DNA from: Dyella_B sp035277725
Lineage (GTDB): Bacteria > Pseudomonadota > Gammaproteobacteria > Xanthomonadales > Rhodanobacteraceae
Length of the DNA: 64,000 bases
Reading direction: 5' to 3'
NCBI RefSeq assembly: GCF_035277725.1
Contig: NZ_DATEJY010000106.1
Span: forward strand, 1-64,000
This document shows, in pieces, positions 35,479 through 43,190 of this stretch (position 1 is its first letter; each line of letters opens with the position of its first letter). The notes beneath the pieces were generated by a model. The model had not been told where the DNA came from. It saw only the letters and a list, made by a program, of their open reading frames with translations, and made no database searches. A program made the position numbers and the translations under genes.

Positions 35479-36881
35479 GTTCCGAGTAAGGGCTGCACCA
35501 TGGCATGCAAAGGCTCTGCTACTGTCGGCGGCACCGGGAGCGTGAAACTCACCCGCAAGCCCTGCCCGCCTTCCCGCGGTTGCGCACGAATGCTGCCGCC
35601 GTGCAGCTCGATGATGCTGCGGCAGATGGTCAAGCCCAACCCGCTGCCCTGATCCTCCCCTTCCCGCACGTTGAAACGCACGAAACGGTCGAACATGCGC
35701 TCGCACTGTTCTTCTGTCAGGCCTGGGCCTTCGTCTTCAATGCTGAGACACCAATGGCCATCCGCGACGAAGGACGCCATGGTGATCAAGCCGTTCGGTG
35801 GCGAGACGCGCAGCGCATTGGTCAGCAGGTTGAAGACCACCTGGCGCAGCCATTTCTCCTCCATCGCCACCAAGCCATCGCCTTGCTGCACGCAGCGCAA
35901 GCGCCGTCCGCGATGCTCGACCAGGGCATGCACGTCCGGTTCGACGCCGCGCACGAAATGGTCCGGATGCTGGTTGACGAGATTGAGCCTCACCCCGTTC
36001 ACTTCCGCACGCGATATGAACAACAGCTCGTCGATCAGCTGGTTGATGCGGGCCAGTTCATCCAGTTGCACCAGCACGGCGTCTTCCTGCCGCCGTTCGA
36101 GCTTGCCTTCGACGAGCAACCGCTCGGCGTGCAGACGCACCAGCGAGAGCGGCGTCTTCAATTCATGCGATACCTCTTCGGAAAACTGGCGTGCTTGCTT
36201 GAATGAGACTTCCAGGCGATCGAACATCTGGTTGAGCAACCGCACCAGATCGAAGAGTTCGTCCTCGCCGGCGGGAACGGCGATGCGCTCGGCCAGATTA
36301 TCCGAGCGTATGCGGTTTGCGGTTTCGCCGATCAGCCGCACCGGACGAAGGATCAAGCGACTGGTGACGATGCCGATCATGCCACTGGCCAACAGCATGA
36401 TCGCCAGCAAGGCGATACACACTTCGACGTACGCGGTCAGATCCTGCCGCATCTGCCGCATCGGCGTGCCGATCGTCACGTCGAATGGCCGCATGATGAA
36501 TTCGCCGACACGCAACTCCCCCACGCCCGGTACGAAGGTGTTGTAGACATGCTTGCCCGGCACGTCGGGAATCGGCTTGCCGTCCAGGTTGTTCGAATAG
36601 AACAACATGTCGTGGGGTGGCTCGTCGATGTTGATGTAGAACAGCACCGAGGCGTAGTCGGCGGTTTCGTGAATGCGCTGGTCGACAATCTGCGGCGTCA
36701 GTGCCGCGTAGTTGGTACCCAGGCGCGCCCGGATCTGCTCGAATTCGCTTTTATTGAGAAGATCCAGATCGCCCTGCATATGGCTTTCCAGCAGCACGTA
36801 GCCCACCCCGAAGAGCACGGCCAGCGTGATCGTGGCACTCAGCGCAAACCACAGGCTGATGCGTGCCCGCAGGGATTTCAT
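35475..36881 (-). CDS. Sensor histidine kinase (HAMP/HisKA type)
   Basis: A 468-residue kinase. It has two transmembrane helices (about 13-35 and 170-190) around a ~130-residue periplasmic domain, then HAMP (RLILRPVRLIGETANRIRSDN). The phosphorylation site is in FSEEVSHELKTPLSLVRLH, the N box is NLLTNALRVSPP, and the G boxes are DEGPGL and GSGLGLTIC. The start ATG overlaps the stop of the response regulator (ATGA), so the pair is coupled. It belongs to the PmrB/QseC/TctE-like class; the stimulus is not evident. The stop codon comes from a REP head. Confidence 0.94.
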   Translation of the reverse strand: MKSLRARISLWFALSATITLAVLFGVGYVLLESHMQGDLDLLNKSEFEQIRARLGTNYAALTPQIVDQRIHETADYASVLFYINIDEPPHDMLFYSNNLDGKPIPDVPGKHVYNTFVPGVGELRVGEFIMRPFDVTIGTPMRQMRQDLTAYVEVCIALLAIMLLASGMIGIVTSRLILRPVRLIGETANRIRSDNLAERIAVPAGEDELFDLVRLLNQMFDRLEVSFKQARQFSEEVSHELKTPLSLVRLHAERLLVEGKLERRQEDAVLVQLDELARINQLIDELLFISRAEVNGVRLNLVNQHPDHFVRGVEPDVHALVEHRGRRLRCVQQGDGLVAMEEKWLRQVVFNLLTNALRVSPPNGLITMASFVADGHWCLSIEDEGPGLTEEQCERMFDRFVRFNVREGEDQGSGLGLTICRSIIELHGGSIRAQPREGGQGLRVSFTLPVPPTVAEPLHAMVQPLLGT

Positions 36882-37537
36882 ACCAGTTGATAACCTATTC
36901 CGCGCAGCGTCTTGAAAAGCGACGTGCCGGCGCCATCCTCGAGCTTGGTGCGCAGCCGACTCATATAGACGTCCAAAAGATTGTCTTCGACCAGCCCCGG
37001 CCAGATGCGCTCGGAGATGTAGGAACGGGTCAAGGTGCGCCCAGCGTTCTGCATGAAGATTTCCAGCAAGGCGAATTCCCGGCTGGTCAACTCCACCGGC
37101 TGGCCGCGCAAGCGCACGGTGCGGCTCAACAGATCGAGCTTGATGCTTTTGTGCTCGAGCATGGTCTGCTTGACCGCGCTTTGCCTGCGCATCAGCGAAC
37201 GCACGTGCGCGAGCAGCTCCTCGAAGCTGAAAGGCTTGGGCAGATAGTCGTCGGCACCCAGGTTCAAGCCGGTGATGCGGTCGTCCACCGTATCGCGTGC
37301 GCTCAAGATCAATACCGGCTCGTTGAATCCGCACCGGCGCCATTCGCACAAGAGTTCCAGGCCATCGCCATCCGGCAAACCCAGATCGAGAATGATGACG
37401 TCGAAGTTATCGTCCGCCAGCGCGTCTCGCGCCGCATGACAACTCTGCGCCCACTCTGCCGTGTAGGAACGCTCGCTGAAACCCCGCTTCAAAAATTGAC
37501 CAAGTTTGTACTGGTCTTCGACGATCAGGACTTTCAT
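36878..37537 (-). CDS. OmpR-family response regulator
   Basis: A 219-residue protein with a receiver domain (VLIVEDQYKLGQFLKRGF, phospho-acceptor in DVIILDLGLPDGDGLEL, conserved Lys in YLPKPFSFEELLAHV) and a C-terminal winged helix (VELTSREFALLEIFMQNAGR, VYMSRLRTKLED, IFKTLRGIGYQLV-like end). The start is ATG 37537 rather than the TTG two codons earlier. Its gap with the divergent MFS gene contains an AT-rich palindrome that could be its binding site. Confidence 0.95.
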   Translation of the reverse strand: MKVLIVEDQYKLGQFLKRGFSERSYTAEWAQSCHAARDALADDNFDVIILDLGLPDGDGLELLCEWRRCGFNEPVLILSARDTVDDRITGLNLGADDYLPKPFSFEELLAHVRSLMRRQSAVKQTMLEHKSIKLDLLSRTVRLRGQPVELTSREFALLEIFMQNAGRTLTRSYISERIWPGLVEDNLLDVYMSRLRTKLEDGAGTSLFKTLRGIGYQLV

Positions 37538-37629
37538 GGACAAGACCCGCCACCCCGTGCCGCGATCGAGTCTACGCCAAACGACAAGGCTTGCTTGATG
37601 CGACGCACAAGCTTGTTTGGATGGCTGCG

Positions 37630-37654
37630 CTTACCTGAAAAATTTTTAAGGAAG
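37630..37654. promoter_or_regulatory. AT-centred imperfect palindrome in the regulator/MFS gap
   Basis: CTTACCTGAAAAA and TTTTTAAGGAAG face each other around an AAAAATTTTT centre, 93-117 bases upstream of the response regulator start. OmpR-family regulators often bind TTAAGG-type half-sites. It could serve both divergent genes across the 281-base gap 37538-37818. Confidence 0.4.
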
Positions 37655-37818
37655 CTTTCATGAGCACGACAGGAAGCAGTTCTATGGTCATACCGTAACT
37701 TGACGCAGCACGCGTTTATCCCGGTGAGCCACGACCCTCGACGATGCTGAAATTCCACGCCCACCCGGAATGCTTTTTAATGCACAGTGATACCTCCAAC
37801 CACCGCATCGAGGCCCTC

Positions 37819-39279
37819 ATGAAGTTATCGGCAGGCACATCCACGCACACCGATCCTGCCACTGGCGTGGACGCCCTGCCCGCCGCCAGCGCATCGGCCG
37901 CGATCGCCGCGCGCCTGGATCGACTGCCGGCATCGCGTACGCTGTGGAAAATCATCGCGCTGATTTCGCTGGGTGGATTGTTCGAGTATTACGATTTGTT
38001 CTTTACCGGCTACGTAGCGCCGGGCATGGCCAAATCCGGTTTGTTTTCACCCGATTCCCTCGGCTTTTTCGCCAGCCTCGCCGGCATCAAGGTGGCGGGC
38101 TTCGGCACCTTCGTGTTCAGCACCTTCGCCGGGCTTTGGCTGGGCGTGGTGCTGCTTGGCCAGCTTGCCGACCGCTACGGCCGCCGTCCCGTGTTTACCG
38201 GTTCACTGGTCTGGTACGCCTGCAGCACCACCATCATGGCCTTCCAGCACACGGGGGAAATGGTCAACGTGTGGCGTTTCGTCGCTGGCGTTGGCTTCGG
38301 TGTGCAACTGGTCACCATCGACGCCTACATCTCCGAACTCACGCCGCTGGCTTTGCGCGGGCGGGCGTTTTCGGTCAACCAGTTCGTATCGTTTTGCATT
38401 GTGCCGGTCGTCGCCCTGTTCGCGTGGCTGCTGGTACCGACCGCGCCGTTCGGACTCGATGGCTGGCGCTGGGTGGTACTGATCGGCTCTGCCGGCGCTG
38501 CTGTCGCCTGGTTTCTGATTCGGCAGGTGCCAGAAAGTCCGCGCTGGCTCGCCTTGCATGGACGCGCCGCGGAAGCCGACGCCATCACAACCGCTATCGA
38601 ACGCCGGGTCGAGGCGGAAACCGGCAAAGCGCTGCCAGCGTTGCACGTGGAAGCGCCGGAGGAAGAAAGCACCGGCCAGTTCCGGGAAATCTTTGCTTCG
38701 CGTTATTGGCGCCGCACGGTGATGCTGTCGGTGTTCAACATGGCGCAGGTGATCGGCTTCTACGGCTTTGCCGCATGGGTGCCGACGCTATTGATTGCGC
38801 GCGGCATCAACATCACGCACAGCCTGCAGTATTCCTTCATCATCGCCATCGCCAATCCGTTCGGCCCCTTGGTCGGCACCTATTTCGCCGATCACCTGGA
38901 ACGGAAAACGCAGATCATCCTTGGGTTGAGCGTGATGGGCGTGGCGATGCTCGGCTTCGCACATGCCACCTCGCCGGTGGTGCTGATTGCGCTCGGTGTC
39001 GTGTTTACGCTGGCCGCGAACATCATGTCCTACGCGTACCACAACTATCAGGCCGAGCTGTATCCCACACGCATTCGCGCACGCGCCGTTGGCTTCGTTT
39101 ATTCGTGGAGTCGTTTTGCTGCCGCGTTTGCGGGGCTTGCGATTGGGTATTTCCTCAACCTGGGCGGTGCGCTTGCTGTTGCTACCTTTATTGCGATTGC
39201 GATGGTGGTGGGAATTGCGGTGATTGGTGTTTTTGGGCCGTCGACGAAGGGGGTAGCGTTGGAGCGGATCAGTCATTGA
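37819..39279 (+). CDS. MFS transporter (sugar/aromatic acid porter type)
   Basis: A 486-residue protein with 12 predicted transmembrane helices. The first helix carries GGLFEYYDLFFTGYVAPGM, and the loop 2-3 signature is GQLADRYGRRPVFTGS. RQVPESPRWLALHGR closes helix 6, as in the sugar-porter and NiaP/AAHS-like families. The substrate is unknown. ATG 37819 was chosen because GAGG lies 5 bases upstream; in-frame ATGs at 37744 and 37780 are possible. The last codons lie in a tandem duplication that left a second copy of this 3' end downstream. It is divergent from the two-component pair, which may control it. Confidence 0.88.
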   Translation: MKLSAGTSTHTDPATGVDALPAASASAAIAARLDRLPASRTLWKIIALISLGGLFEYYDLFFTGYVAPGMAKSGLFSPDSLGFFASLAGIKVAGFGTFVFSTFAGLWLGVVLLGQLADRYGRRPVFTGSLVWYACSTTIMAFQHTGEMVNVWRFVAGVGFGVQLVTIDAYISELTPLALRGRAFSVNQFVSFCIVPVVALFAWLLVPTAPFGLDGWRWVVLIGSAGAAVAWFLIRQVPESPRWLALHGRAAEADAITTAIERRVEAETGKALPALHVEAPEEESTGQFREIFASRYWRRTVMLSVFNMAQVIGFYGFAAWVPTLLIARGINITHSLQYSFIIAIANPFGPLVGTYFADHLERKTQIILGLSVMGVAMLGFAHATSPVVLIALGVVFTLAANIMSYAYHNYQAELYPTRIRARAVGFVYSWSRFAAAFAGLAIGYFLNLGGALAVATFIAIAMVVGIAVIGVFGPSTKGVALERISH

Positions 39280-39384
39280 GCATAGCTCCATGCATGCCGA
39301 TGTCATTGGCTTTTGTAGGTTGGGGTGCGAACCCCAACAGCGTGATGCATGCGGGCATGGCGATGTTGGGGTTTGCACCCCAAC

Positions 39385-39509
39385 CTACGAGAGCGCGTCG
39401 TGCGCCCGCATCGCCCATTCAAATGAACGCTTGCGCGCGTCGTGATCAAAAATGTTCGCGGTGATCATCAGCTCATCCGGCCGGTGCGCCCCACCATCGC
39501 CTTCTCGTG
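39385..39509 (-). pseudogene. Truncated duplicate of the luciferase-like gene 3' end
   Basis: The minus strand still spells the last ~33 codons of the oxidoreductase (DELMITANIFDHDARKRSF through HDALS and the REP-derived TAG). Upstream of that the copy jumps directly to a piece identical to 39845-39863, so about 73 bases are missing and the frame is broken. No start or promoter is present. Confidence 0.75.
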
Positions 39510-39668
39510 CTTGGTGTTTTCGGGCCATCGACGAAGGTAGCGTTGGAGCGGATCAGTCATTGAGCCTAGCTCCATGCATGCCGATGTCATTGGCTTTTGT
39601 AGGTTGGGGTGCGAACCCCAACATCGTGATGCATGCGGGCATGGCGATGTCGTGGTTCGCACCCCAAC

Positions 39669-40658
<990 letters not shown>

Positions 40659-40780
40659 GCGTAAGTCCCATGCAAGGAAGCCCACAAGGTGGGGACGGTT
40701 ATGCGCATTGCCAGGGGCGCGTGCCTCGACCGCGTGGCTGTCTGCTTCCGAAACGGAGAAGGCTTTTCAAGGGACGCGCC

Positions 40781-40796
40781 TGTGATACGCATCACA
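40781..40796. promoter_or_regulatory. Perfect CRP/Clp-type binding site
   Basis: TGTGATACGCATCACA is an exact TGTGA-N6-TCACA. It lies in the 560-base gap 40659-41218, 123 bases upstream of the luciferase-like start and 423 bases upstream of the glycosidase start. Xanthomonadales Clp uses the same consensus as E. coli CRP, and in Xanthomonas its DNA binding is lowered by c-di-GMP. Confidence 0.65.
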
Positions 40797-41004
40797 AAAA
40801 ATCAGGCGCATGGCTCCGCCTAACCAAATTTTGATTTCCAACCAGGCTCGATCGCTAGACTCCCAAGCGCCAGCGTTATCCCGGTGCACTACTCCCAGGA
40901 TAGGTACCGCAAAGGGTTCCCCCCGGAATCGCCGCGCGGCATAGCGAATGGTGGTCGGCATGTCGATCATTCGCGCAGTACTCGATGTTTCGCAGGCACT
41001 CCAA

Positions 41005-41064
41005 AGCGGCTGCTGCCCATCGTCTTTTGTGCTTCGGCACTCAGGGGAAGACGATCAAGCCGCT
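41005..41064 (+). ncRNA. Structured leader RNA upstream of the glycosidase gene
   Basis: Three nested stems are exact. Stem 1 is AGCGGCT (41005-41011) with AGCCGCT (41058-41064). Stem 2 is ATCGTCTT (41019-41026) with AAGACGAT (41048-41055). Stem 3 is GTGC-TTCG-GCAC (41029-41040). Internal loops are GCTGCCC opposite CA, and TT opposite TCAGGGG. Two more short hairpins follow (about 41081-41103 and 41113-41131) before the start at 41219. It does not fit the c-di-GMP-I riboswitch consensus or another class I know. Function and transcription are inferred. Confidence 0.45.
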
Positions 41065-41218
41065 CTACGGACGACCTTCATGGTGCTCGGATCAGCACGA
41101 CCAAGCCCGGTTCCGCATCTTTTATTTGCGGCGCCGCCGTCATGTTGTGGCCAAACCGTTGCGGTCAGCCACCACTCTAATCAGGCGAAGGAACGCCAAC
41201 GTATGCGAACTCGAATCG

Positions 41219-42196
41219 ATGAGAAAACTTGCACCTGTAACGAAAAAACTGCTTGCACCACTCGCTGCTTCCATTGCCCTCTTCGCCGCCTCCGCACCTT
41301 TTTCGTCGAATGTCGACGCGCAGGCTGCCACCACGCTCAAAGCGCCGATCTACGGCGTCACCCTGGATGATCTTTCCAACCTCAGCGCCATCATCACCTC
41401 GTTGAGCAAGCTGCCGTACCGCCCCACCGTTCGCGTGGTGTTCGATCCGGGCACCAGCGCCGCCGAGTATTACCCTTCACTAGTGAAGCTGCATGCTGTC
41501 GCCAACGTGATGGGCGAAATCATGGACTCGTATTACTTCCCGACCGACATCAACACCTACACCGCACGCACCAAGGAATTGGTCAACGGCTTGAACGGCA
41601 CCGTCGACGTCTGGGAGATCGCCAACGAGATCAACGGCGAATGGCTGCGCCAGAATCCGAATGGCACCAATAGCGTGGTCAACTCGGAAGAAACCCAGAT
41701 CGGCCAGATGGTCGCTGCCGCCAGTTCCATCGTAAAGGCCGCGGGCGGCAAGACGGCCGTGACGCTGTATTACAACGACGACAGCAAGGGCAACAATTGC
41801 TGGGAGAAACCCCAGGATTACTGGAAGACCTGGCCCACCACCTTCCTGCCGGCCTCCGTGCGGCAGAGCGTTGACTATGCACTCTTCAGCTACTACCCGT
41901 ACCAGGATTGCCCGGGACTGTCGCCGTCGTGGAGCAACGACTTCACGGCCTTGGAAGGCATCTTCCCGAACGCGAAAGTCGGCTTCGGCGAGATCGGCAC
42001 CTCCAGCACCGGCGCACCCGCGTCCGTGCAGACAGGCCTGATCAAGACGTACTACCCGATGGTCAACAGCTTCAAGGATCCGAAGTTCGTCGGTGGCTTC
42101 TTCTGGTGGTACTACGCCGAAGAAATGGTGCCCTACACCAAGACGTACTGGAGCACGCTCGATCAGACGATCGCGCCATTGAAGGTGCCGCAGTAA
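41219..42196 (+). CDS. Secreted glycosidase-like TIM-barrel protein (clan GH-A type)
   Basis: A 325-residue protein with a signal peptide of about 38 residues (LLAPLAASIALFAASAPFSS). The core has WEIANEINGEW near residue 137, where Asn-Glu is the acid/base signature of clan GH-A, and VGFGEIGTSS near 257, which supplies the likely nucleophile Glu. FFWWYYAEEM near the C-terminus fits barrel strand 8. I cannot place it in a numbered family; GH5/GH39-like relatives are the closest impression. It lies beside the nfr-type operon and likely acts on a polysaccharide outside the inner membrane. It has a 560-base upstream region with a Clp site and a structured leader. Confidence 0.68.
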   Translation: MRKLAPVTKKLLAPLAASIALFAASAPFSSNVDAQAATTLKAPIYGVTLDDLSNLSAIITSLSKLPYRPTVRVVFDPGTSAAEYYPSLVKLHAVANVMGEIMDSYYFPTDINTYTARTKELVNGLNGTVDVWEIANEINGEWLRQNPNGTNSVVNSEETQIGQMVAAASSIVKAAGGKTAVTLYYNDDSKGNNCWEKPQDYWKTWPTTFLPASVRQSVDYALFSYYPYQDCPGLSPSWSNDFTALEGIFPNAKVGFGEIGTSSTGAPASVQTGLIKTYYPMVNSFKDPKFVGGFFWWYYAEEMVPYTKTYWSTLDQTIAPLKVPQ

Positions 42197-42213
42197 GACT
42201 TAGCGACAAGCAG

Positions 42214-42246
42214 GCGGACGGAGGCTCGCCCCGAGCCTTCGTCCGC
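42214..42246. terminator. Strong hairpin between convergent glycosidase and DUF4434 genes
   Basis: A 15-bp stem, GCGGACGGAGGCTCG with CGAGCCTTCGTCCGC (one G-T position), around a CCC loop. It lies 18 bases after the glycosidase stop and 42 bases beyond the DUF4434 stop, so it can serve both. No T-run. Confidence 0.65.
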
Positions 42247-42287
42247 GATGCTGCCCCGCGTGAAGCAAGCGCTTCGGGCGCCGTGCC

Positions 42288-43190
42288 CTAACGCTTCATG
42301 ATGCCTGCCGCCTCCGGCAGGTAACGCAACTCGAAGAACACGCTGTCGCCGTTGCAGGGGGCGCGCTGTGTCAATGCGGCACTCGCTTGGGCAGTGGCAA
42401 GAGGGGTGGCACTGAACGCCTTGTCTGCGCCGGTCTGATGAAAGATTTCAAACACGATGCCGCTTGCATGCGCGGACGTGCATTGGCTGACGGCATCGAG
42501 ATACAGCTTGCGCTCCCCACCGCCCAGGCGTGCCGTGCCGGCGCCGTCCTGCACCCACACCAGCACGCCGGTGTGCTGCACATCGTCGAGCAGTTCCGCG
42601 TAGCGCTCCGGCGTCATGTTGCCGGCGAAAAAAGAGCTGACGTACACCGGCCGCTGCGCAATCCGATCGAGTTGCCGGTACTCGGTGGACAGGTAACTTT
42701 GCAACTGTTCGCGCGCCTTGGGATCGCGCCAGCGCCTGTCGTCGATCTCCAACGGCAAGTACCAGCCTTCAATGGCGTCCACGCCCAGATCGTCCGCCCA
42801 TTGGTGCGCCACGGTGTCATTACGGCGCGAGAGCGCGTGCAGGTAGTCGCTCAAGGCAGCCGTTGATGCCTCCTGGCGCTGAAAGAAGGCCGGGTCGCTG
42901 TTCAAACCCAGCACGATGTGCAGCCCGGAAGCACGCGCCATGCGCACTCGCTGCAACAACCATGCATGGCCGGCGGGGTCGCTGAACGCATCGCCGTATA
43001 CCGTCCATTGCACCACCAGCGTGTCGAAACCTTGCGCGCGCACTTGGGCGAGAAGTATCGACCATTGCGCTTCAGTGACAGACCGGTCGCGCCATTGCGG
43101 CTGATAGATGATGGCCGTCGACGCGCACGCCAGGCATGGCATAAGCAGCCACAGCAGCATCGTGATACGGAGCCATGCGCGCGTCACCAT
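42288..43190 (-). CDS. DUF4434 periplasmic TIM-barrel protein, last gene of the nfr operon
   Basis: A 300-residue protein with a signal peptide (LLWLLMPCLACAS). The body reads as a TIM barrel: IIYQPQWRDRSVTEAQW, GFDTLVVQWTVYGD, GLHIVLGLNSDPAFF, IEGWYLPLEIDDRRW, RPVYVSSFFAGNMTPERY and GVLVWVQDGAG. DUF4434 is a glycosidase-like family without a proven reaction. Its ATG overlaps the nfrA stop by 7 bases, so it is made with the exporter. E. coli has an uncharacterised gene of similar size (ybcH, as I recall) beside nfrA. Exopolysaccharide operons commonly end with a dedicated hydrolase (PgaB, BcsZ, PelA), and this looks like that slot. Confidence 0.75.
   Translation of the reverse strand: MVTRAWLRITMLLWLLMPCLACASTAIIYQPQWRDRSVTEAQWSILLAQVRAQGFDTLVVQWTVYGDAFSDPAGHAWLLQRVRMARASGLHIVLGLNSDPAFFQRQEASTAALSDYLHALSRRNDTVAHQWADDLGVDAIEGWYLPLEIDDRRWRDPKAREQLQSYLSTEYRQLDRIAQRPVYVSSFFAGNMTPERYAELLDDVQHTGVLVWVQDGAGTARLGGGERKLYLDAVSQCTSAHASGIVFEIFHQTGADKAFSATPLATAQASAALTQRAPCNGDSVFFELRYLPEAAGIMKR

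Noticed and set aside
40870..40940. Possible c-di-GMP-I (GEMM) riboswitch, from a CGCAAAGGG stretch upstream of the glycosidase
   Set aside because: The conserved ACGCAAAGCC core, tetraloop and receptor are not present in order; only a short match remains.
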